Assembly (NCBI GenBank): GCA_041481445.1
Contig: JBGPBV010000125.1
Coordinates: forward strand, 1-20,576
Direction: 5' to 3'
From: AA29 sp041481445
GTDB taxonomy: Bacteria > Acidobacteriota > Vicinamibacteria > Fen-336
Length of the DNA stretch: 20,576 nt
The notes beneath the pieces are model-generated. The model was not told the DNA's origin. It saw nothing but the letters and a program-made list of their open reading frames with translations, and made no database searches. A program made the position numbers and the translations under genes. Positions 7,037-14,406 of the stretch are shown in pieces (the stretch's first letter is position 1; the number at the start of each line of letters is the position of its first letter).

Positions 7037-8476
7037 GTGAACGCGAGCGGCGGGGCCGGAGGAGCGCGACCGGGCCCTCCTGTCCTCCAGGGCGGGCCCC
7101 AGGTGACACCTCCGAGGACGCCCGGCTCACGGCTGAACCTCCTGGGCATCACGGCCGCGCTGCTGCTCGGCCTCTGGGTCGCGGGCGCCGTGCGCGCCCA
7201 CGGCGAGGACCCGCTCAAGGCCGCCGACATCGTCCGCTTCCTGAAGGCCGGCATCAGCGAGCGCATCATCCTGGCCGAGCTGAAGGACCGCGGCTTCGGG
7301 GAGCCGCTCGACACCGACCGCGAGGCGCTGTTGCGGGAGGCGGGAGCCACGGAGACGCTCGTGGTCGCCGTGCGCCGGGTCGCTCCCGTCTGGTCCACCG
7401 CCCCGCCGTCCACGCGGGCCACCCCGCGTCCAGCCGTCGACGGCTCGTTCCCGCCCGCGGGCGTGCGCATGCGCGGACCGACGTTCGGCGCCAGCGCGCG
7501 CACCGTGCGCGTGCCCGTCTCCGTGGTCGACAAGGTCGGGCATCCGGTGATGGGGCTCCGGGGCGAGGACTTCGAGGTCACGGAGGACGGCAAGAAGCAG
7601 GAGGTGACGTACTTCAGCGGCGAGCGGCGGCCGCTCCGCATCGCCCTCGCCCTCGACATCAGCGCGAGCATGGAGCTGAAGATCCGCGAGGTCGAGGACG
7701 CCCTCCGCCACTTCATCGACCTCCTCGAGCCCCAGGACGAGATCCTCGTCCTCGTCTTCAACGACCACGTGGACGTGGTCCAGGACTTCACCTCCGACCG
7801 CGACCGGCTCTCCCGCGTGCTGAGCCTGCTGCAGCCGGCGGGAGCGACCGCCCTCTTCGACGCCGCTCGCGAGGCGATCGAGCACGTGGCGGAGGGGCCC
7901 GCGGAGGGCAAGGCGGTGGTGCTGGTGACGGACGGCGTGGACACCGCCAGCGCCACCACCTGGGGCGAGCTGCGCGAGCTGGCGCGGCGCTCCGAGGTGC
8001 CCGTCTTCTCGATCGGCCTCGACAGCGACTTCTCCTTCCGCAACATCCTGAGCGGCTCGCCGGGCGGCACCGGCGGCCGGGTCCCCGGGCGAGGACCGCG
8101 GGGGCCGGGGCGCGGCGGCTGGCCGGGCGGTGGAGGTCCCACCGGATGGCCGGGACCGGGCGGAGGGGGATGGCCGCAGGGGCCCAGCGGTGGGACGGCT
8201 CGCCTCGGCCGCGACGAGTTCGACGCCTCGCCGCTGCTCGATCTGGCCGAGGAGACGGGGGCGCGGGCCGAGATCCTCCGGGGCCTCGACCGCGATCGCG
8301 GCCCCGTCGACCGCCTCAAGGACGCCGTGGAGTCGATCGCGATGACCCTGCGGCACCGATACCTGGTGGGCTACGAGCCGGCCGCGGGCAAGAGGGGCTG
8401 GCGCAAGATCAAGGTGGAAGTGGACAAGCCCCAGGCCACGGCCCACGCCCGCAAGGGGTACTACGCGGAGGGCTAG
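7037..8476 (+). CDS. Exported VWA protein, acidobacterial VWFA-related type, with helical N-module and Gly/Pro/Trp insert
   Basis: 479 aa from a GTG with AGGAG (7025-7029) at 7-nt spacing; the frame is open further up, and GTG at 7103 is an alternative. A hydrophobic export signal (about 32-50, LLGITAALLLGLWVAGAV) follows a long polar N-region. Residues about 58-115 (AADIVRFLKAGISERIILAE...REAGATETLVVAV) form the alpha-helical 'KAGLSE' module seen in acidobacterial secreted proteins. The VWA domain has a full MIDAS: D207-x-S-x-S, T271 and D299 (VTDGVD). Between the VWA strands lies about 45 residues almost wholly G, P, R and W (341-386). The C-terminus (RHRYLVGYEP) is typical of the VWFA-related family. 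Role presumably metal-dependent protein binding at the cell surface; the ligand is unknown. Confidence 0.85.
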   Translation: MNASGGAGGARPGPPVLQGGPQVTPPRTPGSRLNLLGITAALLLGLWVAGAVRAHGEDPLKAADIVRFLKAGISERIILAELKDRGFGEPLDTDREALLREAGATETLVVAVRRVAPVWSTAPPSTRATPRPAVDGSFPPAGVRMRGPTFGASARTVRVPVSVVDKVGHPVMGLRGEDFEVTEDGKKQEVTYFSGERRPLRIALALDISASMELKIREVEDALRHFIDLLEPQDEILVLVFNDHVDVVQDFTSDRDRLSRVLSLLQPAGATALFDAAREAIEHVAEGPAEGKAVVLVTDGVDTASATTWGELRELARRSEVPVFSIGLDSDFSFRNILSGSPGGTGGRVPGRGPRGPGRGGWPGGGGPTGWPGPGGGGWPQGPSGGTARLGRDEFDASPLLDLAEETGARAEILRGLDRDRGPVDRLKDAVESIAMTLRHRYLVGYEPAAGKRGWRKIKVEVDKPQATAHARKGYYAEG

Positions 8477-8508
8477 GACGCTCAGGTCTCCCGCTCGAGC
8501 AGACGCCC

Positions 8509-8523
8509 ACCGGATCATCCGGT
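8509..8523. promoter_or_regulatory. Perfect 15-bp palindrome at the methyltransferase promoter (possible operator)
   Basis: ACCGGAT-C-ATCCGGT is a perfect dyad with 7-bp arms around one central base. Its last base is the first base of the TAGCAT -10-like element of the downstream gene, so a bound repressor would block the promoter. It is 32 bp after the VWA stop. A terminator is unlikely: the loop would be one base and no T-run follows. Function inferred. Confidence 0.4.
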
Positions 8524-8528
8524 AGCAT
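8523..8528 (+). promoter_or_regulatory. -10-like element of the methyltransferase gene
   Basis: TAGCAT ends 6 nt before the GTG at 8535, with no Shine-Dalgarno, and overlaps the palindrome by one base. Confidence 0.35.
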
Positions 8529-8534
8529 GCGCGG

Positions 8535-10625
8535 GTGTTCCCGCGCTGGGCGAGCTGGGCCGCGCTGACTGCGAGCGCGAGCTCCCTCTCCGCGGCTTTC
8601 CGGTCCCCGCCGTCCTCCTCCGCAAGCAGGGTGCACTCCACCGACGAGCTCCTGGCCAAGGCCGAAGAATTCAACCGCAACGCCGAGCGCTACTGGGAAG
8701 AAGCGGTCAAGGACGAAGCGTCCAAGGAGAAGGCCCTGGGACGGCCGCTCCGCTCCTTCGACGCCGCGGACGTCCTCTACCGCGTCGGCCTCGTCCTGCA
8801 CGAGCTCCATGCCGGCCCCGGGCACGTCGTCCTCGACTTCGGGGCCGGGAACTGCTGGCTGTCGGCCCTCCTGGCCAAGATGGGCTGCCACACCATCTCG
8901 GTGGACGTGAGCGCGACCGCCATCGAGCTCGGCCGGGAGCTGTTCACGCGGGAGAACGCCCGCAACGCGTGGTTCCAACCGCGGTTTGCCGCCTACGACG
9001 GCCACCGCCTTCCCGTTGGCGAGGCGTCCGTCGATCGCATCGTGTGCTTCGACGCCTTTCATCACATTCCGAACCAGTCGGAGACCCTGGGCGAGCTCCA
9101 CCGCGTCCTCCGGCCCGGCGGCCGCGTGGTCTTCGCCGAGCCCGGCGAAGGACATCAGCACTCCGACCAGGCCGCGCACGAGGTGGACCGGTTCGGCGTC
9201 CTGGAGAACGAGCTCGACCTCGCGCAGCTCGTCCAGTTGGTGCGGTCACACGGCTTCGGCGGGGTGAGGCTCAAGCCCTATCCCAACCCCGGGGTGCTCA
9301 GCCTCTCGCCCGAGGACTACATCGACCTCCTGAACGGCAACGAGAGAGCCTTCCCCATGGAGACGATGCGGTCCAACCTTCGCCTCAGCTACATCCTCGC
9401 CTTCGACAAGGGTGCGTTCGCCGCCGACTCGCGGGCTCCCGGAAGCCTCCGGTGCGCCGTCGAGCCGTCCGACGAGGTTCTCTGCGGGCCCGCGGAGTCC
9501 GTCCAGCGCGTCTCGATACGAGTGCGGAACACCGGCGACACGACCTGGCTCCATCGCCCGGCGGCGTACGGGGGATACGTTCGCGTCGGGGGACACCTCT
9601 ACGACCCTGCCGGCACCCTGCTCACCCCCGACTACCTGTACCAGCACCTCCTCCCCCACGACGTCCCTCCGGGCGGGGAGGTCCATCTGGTGTTGGACGT
9701 CGACATCCCCGCCCGCAGTGGTGAGAGCGTCCTGCGCATCGACATGGTGGATGCGGGCGTGGCCTGGTTCTCTCAAGCGGGGTCGCCGACCCGCGACCTG
9801 AGGCTCCGGGAATCGGACGGGTACCACGCCGAGACGACTCGCGGGTTCCTGGCCACCTTCGCGCGCGAGGCGGCGGAGACGGCGCCCGCGGACGCGGCCC
9901 CGGGGACCTCCCTGACCATTCCGCTCCGCGTCCGGAATTCGGGCCGGCTGACCTGGCCCGGATCGGCGGAGCTCCAACGGGGAGCGATCACGATCGGCGG
10001 TCGCCTGCTGGACGGGGAGGAGCGGCCCTCCGGCGAGGTCGAGCGCGTGATGATCACGACGGCGGTTCGGCCGGGCGGCGAGATCCAGGTCCCGTTCCCC
10101 TTCCGGGTCCCCTTGACTCCCGGCCGCTACACCCTCGCCCTGGACCTCATACGCGAGGGCTACTACTGGTTCGAGAAGGTCGGGTCGATACCCCTCCGGA
10201 TCGGCTTCACCGTGTCCGACCGCATCCCGGACTCCACCGACCCCGGTCTCTTGAGGGCGGACATCCACTGCCCGGCGGAGCCGGTCCGTGTCGCCCCGGG
10301 CACCGACTACGTCGTCACCCTCCGGGTCACCAACTCCGGCAACACGCTCTGGCGGCACTCCGCTCCCGGGACGGGCTTCGTGACGGCAGCCGCCCACCTC
10401 TACACAGGGGCGGGACAGCTCGTCGAATGGGACCACGTCCACGAGCGGTTGCCTCGCGACGTCGGGCCCGCCGAGGAGATCGTCGTCGCGCTGGCCCTGC
10501 GGGCTCCCGGGCAAGAGGGGGCCTTCGTCCTCGAGTTCGACATGGTCGACGAGGGGATCGCCTGGTTCGGGAGCACGGGCTCGGAGACCCCGCGGCGGCC
10601 GCTGCAGGTCACCGGCTCGTCTTGA
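8535..10625 (+). CDS. SAM-dependent methyltransferase fused to three tandem Ig-like domains
   Basis: 696 aa. Residues about 60-250 are a class I methyltransferase: motif I VVLDFGAGNCWLS (98-110), the acidic SAM-ribose site ISVDVS (D124), FDAFHHIP (172-179) and LHRVLRPGGRVVFAEPG (188-204). Residues about 305-692 hold three repeats of about 132 aa. Each has N-[TS]-G-x-x-x-W (N332/W338, N468/W474, N600/W606) and, 77-79 residues after the Asn, a G-[VIY]-x-W-F motif (W411, W545, W677). Similar beta-sandwich units occur beside glycosyltransferases and methyltransferases of surface-polysaccharide loci, so a role in modifying a surface glycan is a guess. GTG 8535 is supported by TAGCAT 6 nt upstream; GTG at 8631 would remove a low-complexity Ser/Ala N-terminus. 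It overlaps the end of convergent potCD by 17 bp. Confidence 0.85.
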   Translation: MFPRWASWAALTASASSLSAAFRSPPSSSASRVHSTDELLAKAEEFNRNAERYWEEAVKDEASKEKALGRPLRSFDAADVLYRVGLVLHELHAGPGHVVLDFGAGNCWLSALLAKMGCHTISVDVSATAIELGRELFTRENARNAWFQPRFAAYDGHRLPVGEASVDRIVCFDAFHHIPNQSETLGELHRVLRPGGRVVFAEPGEGHQHSDQAAHEVDRFGVLENELDLAQLVQLVRSHGFGGVRLKPYPNPGVLSLSPEDYIDLLNGNERAFPMETMRSNLRLSYILAFDKGAFAADSRAPGSLRCAVEPSDEVLCGPAESVQRVSIRVRNTGDTTWLHRPAAYGGYVRVGGHLYDPAGTLLTPDYLYQHLLPHDVPPGGEVHLVLDVDIPARSGESVLRIDMVDAGVAWFSQAGSPTRDLRLRESDGYHAETTRGFLATFAREAAETAPADAAPGTSLTIPLRVRNSGRLTWPGSAELQRGAITIGGRLLDGEERPSGEVERVMITTAVRPGGEIQVPFPFRVPLTPGRYTLALDLIREGYYWFEKVGSIPLRIGFTVSDRIPDSTDPGLLRADIHCPAEPVRVAPGTDYVVTLRVTNSGNTLWRHSAPGTGFVTAAAHLYTGAGQLVEWDHVHERLPRDVGPAEEIVVALALRAPGQEGAFVLEFDMVDEGIAWFGSTGSETPRRPLQVTGSS
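9447..10610 (+). repeat. Three in-frame Ig-like repeat units in the methyltransferase gene
   Basis: Approximate units are 9447-9809, 9843-10208 and 10248-10610. They are aligned by the N-x-G...W motif near the start of each and the WF...GS motif near the end (DMVDAGVAWF, DLIREGYYWF, DMVDEGIAWF). Units 1 and 3 look most alike; unit 2 is divergent. The units differ widely in sequence, so this is old domain duplication and not recent DNA repetition. Confidence 0.75.
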
Positions 10626-12441
10626 CCTCCGTCCACAGCCGATCGTAGACGACGGTGGCGGGCCCGAGGTCCTCGATCACCTCCGTGCGCGCCACCACGT
10701 CGGGCGGCGGGAAGATCGCCGGGTTGGCGCGGATCTCCGCCGGCAGCAGTGGAAGCGCCGCGCGGTTCGGGCTCGAGTACTGCATCGTCCGGCAGATCTC
10801 CGCCGCCACGTCCGCTTCCATCGTGAAGTCGATGAACGCGTGCGCGAGGCCGGGATGGGGCGCCTGGCGGGGAACGGCCAGGCTGTCCAGGAAGAGGCTG
10901 GACCCTTCCTTGGGGATGACGTAGTCGATGTCGGGGTCCTGGGCCATCGCGCGCGCGAACTGCCCGTTCCATCCCTGGGCCAGCCACACGTCGCCGGAGA
11001 GCAGCACGTCCTCGTAGTTCGACGAGTTGTAGGCCCGCACCAGCGGCCGCTGGGCCACGAGCAGGCCCTGGGCCGCGGCCAGCGCGCCGGGATCGGTGGT
11101 GTTGAGGCTCCGGCCCTTCCACAGGAGAGCCGCCCCGAAGGTCTCGCGCGCGTCGTCGAGCATGAGGATGCGCCCGCGGAAGCGCGGGTCCCACATCGCG
11201 GCCCAGGAATCGACGGCGCCCACGCGGCTCTTCCGGTAGGCGATGCCGGCGGTGCCCCAGAAGTAGGGCACGGAGTACCGGTTGCCGGGATCGTGCGGGC
11301 GGCCCAGGAAGCGCGGGTCGAGGTTGGCGGCGTGGGGCAGGGCGGACCAATCCAGCGGCCGCAGGAGGTCCTGCGCGATCAGGCTCTGCACGGTGTAGGT
11401 GGACGGGCACACCACGTCGTAGTCGACGTTGCCCGACTGCATCTTGGCGATGAGGGCCTCGTTGGAGTCGTAGACGTCGACGTTGACGTGCACGCCGTGG
11501 CGCACCTCGAAGCGGCGCACCGTCTCCGGGCCGATGTAGTTCGACCAGATGTAGACGTTGAGCTGCCGCGCCCCGGCGGAGAGGGGCACCGGCGAGAGCA
11601 GGAACGGCACGAGGAGGAGGCCCAGCCCCATCGTGACCGGGACGGCGACCTCCCGCATCCGGCGGCCCTGCTCGAGGCGCCAGGCCCCGAACAGCAGCAG
11701 CACGGTCGCGGCGAGGAGGAGGGTGGAGACGGCGTTGATCTCCGGGCTCAGCCCGCTGCGGACCATCGAGTAGATGTGCAGCGGGAGCGTGGTCGCGCCG
11801 ACCCCGGCCACGAACGACGTCACCACGTAGTCGTCGATGGAGACCGAGAACACGAGGAGGGCGGCGGCCAGGATCCCGGGGGCGATGAGGGGCAGGGTCA
11901 CGTGCCGCAGGGTGCGGAGCGGGCTCGCGCCCAGGTCCATCGCCGCCTCCTCCAGCGCGCGGTCGAACCCGGCCAGGCGCGCGCGCACCACCACCACCGC
12001 GTAGGAGAGGCAGAAGGCGACGTGGGCGAGCACGACGGTCAGGAACCCCAGGCGCAGCCCCATCGCCGCGAAGAGCAGGACGAGCGACGCCGCCAGCACG
12101 ATCTCCGGGAGCAGGAGGGGCACCACGACGAGGGCGTCCCAGGCCGTCTGCGCGCGGAAGCGGAAGCGGTGGAAGGCGAGGGCGGCGGCGGTGCCGGCGG
12201 CGGTGGCCATCACGGTGGTGGCCGTGGCCACGACGACGCTGTTGCGGAGAGCGGCCAGCACCCGCTGGTCGCGCAGGGCCACCGCGTACCAGGCGAAGGT
12301 GAAGCCCTCCCAGCGCGCGGCCAGGCGCGCGCGGTTGAACGAGAACGCCACCAGCACGAGCAGCGGGGCGTAGAGGAAGGCGTACACGGCCGCCGTCACC
12401 AGCGCGCTCGCGCCGGGCCGGCGCCGGGATCGCCGCGCCAC
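10609..12441 (-). CDS. potCD: Polyamine ABC transporter fusion: PotC-like permease plus PotD-like binding protein
   Basis: 610 aa. Residues 1-260 are a PotC-type permease with six membrane segments and the EAA loop (EEAAMDLGASPLRTLRHVTL, 164-183) that contacts the ATPase. A seventh hydrophobic segment (about 266-284) precedes a complete PotD-like binding domain (294-610: LNVYIWSNYIGPETV...). With six segments the C-terminus would be cytoplasmic, so the seventh would put the binding domain outside. Pocket residues aligned to E. coli PotD by memory: W299, D430/E433 (DDARE), W491 (WNG), D519. The PotD W255 position is Phe517, as in PotF. The GTG at 12441 has GAGGAGGG upstream, inside the end of potB, 3 nt after its stop. 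Fusion makes the importer obligately 1:1 with its binding protein. Confidence 0.92.
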   Translation of the reverse strand: MARRSRRRPGASALVTAAVYAFLYAPLLVLVAFSFNRARLAARWEGFTFAWYAVALRDQRVLAALRNSVVVATATTVMATAAGTAAALAFHRFRFRAQTAWDALVVVPLLLPEIVLAASLVLLFAAMGLRLGFLTVVLAHVAFCLSYAVVVVRARLAGFDRALEEAAMDLGASPLRTLRHVTLPLIAPGILAAALLVFSVSIDDYVVTSFVAGVGATTLPLHIYSMVRSGLSPEINAVSTLLLAATVLLLFGAWRLEQGRRMREVAVPVTMGLGLLLVPFLLSPVPLSAGARQLNVYIWSNYIGPETVRRFEVRHGVHVNVDVYDSNEALIAKMQSGNVDYDVVCPSTYTVQSLIAQDLLRPLDWSALPHAANLDPRFLGRPHDPGNRYSVPYFWGTAGIAYRKSRVGAVDSWAAMWDPRFRGRILMLDDARETFGAALLWKGRSLNTTDPGALAAAQGLLVAQRPLVRAYNSSNYEDVLLSGDVWLAQGWNGQFARAMAQDPDIDYVIPKEGSSLFLDSLAVPRQAPHPGLAHAFIDFTMEADVAAEICRTMQYSSPNRAALPLLPAEIRANPAIFPPPDVVARTEVIEDLGPATVVYDRLWTEVKTSR

Positions 12442-12444
12442 CTG

Positions 12445-13290
12445 TCAGCCCTCCTCGGCCGCGCCCGCCCGCAGCGGCCGGCGGAGCGCCCACAGGGCGA
12501 GGAGCACGAGGACGGAGAGCGTGAAGGAGAGGGCGGCCCCGAACGGGATGTCGCGCGCGACCGCGAACTGGCTCTGGATGAGGCTCCCCACGTAGACGTC
12601 GCGCGCGCCGCCCAGGAGATCGGGGGCGAGGTAGGCCCCGAGGGACGGGATGAACACGAGGATGGCGCCGGCGACGATCCCCGGCCGCGTGAGGGGCAGC
12701 ACCACGCGCCGGATGACCTCGGGCGGCGAGGCCCCGAGGTCGGCGGCGGCGTCGAGCAGCTCCGGGTCCAGCTTCTCCAGCGAGGCGTAGAGGGGAAGGA
12801 TGATGAAGGGCAGCTCGCCGTAGACCTGGCCCAGCAGCACCGCCGACTGGTTGTAGAGGAGGTTCGAGGCGGGCAGGCCGAGCGCGGCCAGGCCGAGGTT
12901 CACCAGGCCCTCGGTGCGCAGCAGGAAGATCCAGGCGTACATGCGCACGAGGAAGCTCGTCCAGAAGGGCAGGATGACGAGGACGAGCAGCGCCTTGCGC
13001 AGGTGGGCGGGGGCGCGCCGGGCCAGCCAGTAGGCCACCGGGTAGCCGGCGAGGAGGCACAGCGCGGTGGTGGCCGCGGCCAGGACGAGGCTGCGCGCGA
13101 GCACGCGCACGTAGAGGGGCTCCAGCGCGCGCACGTAGTTCTGGAGCCCCCAGTCGTGAAGCACGCCCCCGTAGGCGGAGCGGCGGCCGAGCGACGCCAC
13201 CAGCATCAGGACCTGGGCGCCGCCCACGAGCACGACGAGCAGGACGAGGGCGGGAGCGAGGAGGACCAGAGCCTGACGACGGCCGCTCAC
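12445..13290 (-). CDS. potB: Polyamine ABC transporter permease, PotB-like
   Basis: 281 aa with about six membrane segments and the EAA loop LLDAAADLGASPPEVIRRVV (178-197). Together with the PotC half of the next gene it should form the inner-membrane channel for spermidine/putrescine import. The start is the GTG at 13290, whose GTGA overlaps the potA stop codon by 4 bp; the open frame continues upstream for 86 codons only as a shadow of potA with no hydrophobic or conserved content. The stop lies 3 nt before the potCD start, so the three genes are one operon. The N-terminus (SGRRQALVLLAPALVLLVVL) runs straight into the first membrane helix, which also supports this start. Confidence 0.92.
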   Translation of the reverse strand: MSGRRQALVLLAPALVLLVVLVGGAQVLMLVASLGRRSAYGGVLHDWGLQNYVRALEPLYVRVLARSLVLAAATTALCLLAGYPVAYWLARRAPAHLRKALLVLVILPFWTSFLVRMYAWIFLLRTEGLVNLGLAALGLPASNLLYNQSAVLLGQVYGELPFIILPLYASLEKLDPELLDAAADLGASPPEVIRRVVLPLTRPGIVAGAILVFIPSLGAYLAPDLLGGARDVYVGSLIQSQFAVARDIPFGAALSFTLSVLVLLALWALRRPLRAGAAEEG

Positions 13291-14372
13291 GGGCGGGGAG
13301 GCCGGCCGCCCAGCCGCAGCAGCGCGGCCGCCGGGAAGACCACCGTCACCGCGTCGCCGGGCCGGCGCTCGTTCGCGCGGCCCGCCTCCGCCACGGTCAG
13401 CACGTCTCCCCCCGCGCGCACGCGCCACTCGCTGCGGTCGCCGAGGAAGAGGCGCTCCTCCAGGAGGCCGCTCACCCGGTTCTCGTCCGGCGCCGCCGGC
13501 GCGTCCGGATCCAGGAGGCGCATGCGCTCCGGCCGCACGCCGACCCACACGCGCTCGCCCGGGGCGAGGCCGTCCGCCTCCGACCGCAGGACGAGCCCGC
13601 CGTCCGTCCGCAGCACGCCGCCCTCCCCCGGCTGCACCTCGGCGGCGAGGAGGTTGCGCACGGCGAGGAAGTCGGCCACGAAGCGCGTCCGCGGGGCATC
13701 GTAGATCTCGGCCGGCGAGCCCACCTGCTCCACCACGCCGTCGCTGAGGACGGCCACGCGGTCGCTCAGGGCGAGCGCCTCCTCCTGGTCGTGGGTGACG
13801 AACAGGAACGTGGTCCCCAGGCGGCGGTGCAGCGACTTCACCTCCGCGCGCATCTCCTCGCGCAGCTTGCGGTCGAGGGCGGACATGGGCTCGTCGAGGA
13901 GCAGGACCTCCGGCTCCAGCACCACCGCCCGCGCCAGGGCCACCCGCTGCCGCTGGCCGCCGGAGAGCTGGTCGATGCGGCGGTGGCCCAGCCCCGAGAG
14001 CCGGACCATGTCCAGGGCGCGCTCCACGCGCTCCGCGACCTCCGGGCGCGCGCGGCCCGCCATCTCCAGGCCGAAGGCCACGTTTCCGGCCACCGTGCGA
14101 TGGGGGAAGAGCGCGTAGTGCTGGAACACGGTGTTGACGGGCCGGCGGTGCGGGGGATCGTCGGTCACGTCGCGGCCGGAGAGGAGCAGGCGGCCGGAAT
14201 CCGGCGACTCCAGCCCGGCCACGAGGCGCAGGAGGGTCGTCTTGCCGCAGCCGGAGGGTCCGAGCAGGGTGACGAACTCGCCGGGCGCGACGTCGAAGGA
14301 GACGTCGCGGACCGCCGCCACTTCACCGTAGGACTTGGAAACCCCGCGCAGGGAGACGGCGCCGCGTCCCAT
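13287..14372 (-). CDS. potA: Polyamine ABC transporter ATPase, PotA-like
   Basis: 361 aa. The nucleotide-binding domain has Walker A GPSGCGKTT (38-46), Q-loop Gln84, signature LSGGQRQR (136-143), Walker B LLLDEP with D160/E161, D-loop SALD and H-loop His194 (THDQEEA). A C-terminal TOBE-type domain (about 250-350: VWVGVRPERMRLL...) is typical of the PotA/MalK group and often regulatory. First gene of potA-potB-potCD. ATG at 14372 is chosen because conserved sequence starts at residue 5 (AVSLRGVSKSYG) and TACAAT lies 9 nt upstream; there is no Shine-Dalgarno. It shares a 34-bp divergent promoter region with the ArsN2-like gene. The substrate is inferred from the binding domain in the third gene. 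Confidence 0.93.
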   Translation of the reverse strand: MGRGAVSLRGVSKSYGEVAAVRDVSFDVAPGEFVTLLGPSGCGKTTLLRLVAGLESPDSGRLLLSGRDVTDDPPHRRPVNTVFQHYALFPHRTVAGNVAFGLEMAGRARPEVAERVERALDMVRLSGLGHRRIDQLSGGQRQRVALARAVVLEPEVLLLDEPMSALDRKLREEMRAEVKSLHRRLGTTFLFVTHDQEEALALSDRVAVLSDGVVEQVGSPAEIYDAPRTRFVADFLAVRNLLAAEVQPGEGGVLRTDGGLVLRSEADGLAPGERVWVGVRPERMRLLDPDAPAAPDENRVSGLLEERLFLGDRSEWRVRAGGDVLTVAEAGRANERRPGDAVTVVFPAAALLRLGGRPPRP

Positions 14373-14381
14373 CGGGCGGTG

Positions 14382-14387
14382 ATTGTA
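14382..14387 (-). promoter_or_regulatory. -10-like element of the pot operon
   Basis: TACAAT on the minus strand ends 9 nt before the potA ATG. With TATGAT on the other strand (14393-14398) it packs two divergent promoters into 34 bp, so the polymerases would compete. Confidence 0.45.
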
Positions 14388-14392
14388 TCCGC

Positions 14393-14398
14393 TATGAT
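14393..14398 (+). promoter_or_regulatory. -10-like element of the ArsN2-like gene
   Basis: TATGAT ends 8 nt before the ATG at 14407. The spacer GAACAGAG contains at most a very weak, too-close AGAG, so a leaderless or near-leaderless transcript is likely. Confidence 0.4.
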
Positions 14399-14406
14399 GA
14401 ACAGAG

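Noticed and set aside
8509..8523. Palindrome as an intrinsic terminator of the VWA gene
   Set aside because: A one-base loop cannot form a normal RNA hairpin and no T-run follows; it overlaps a promoter element instead.
10840..13704. Very long open frame on the plus strand across the pot operon
   Set aside because: Translation is a low-complexity run of R, E, G, H, V and A, antisense to three well-conserved pot genes. This is the usual side effect of about 70% GC with strong third-position bias.
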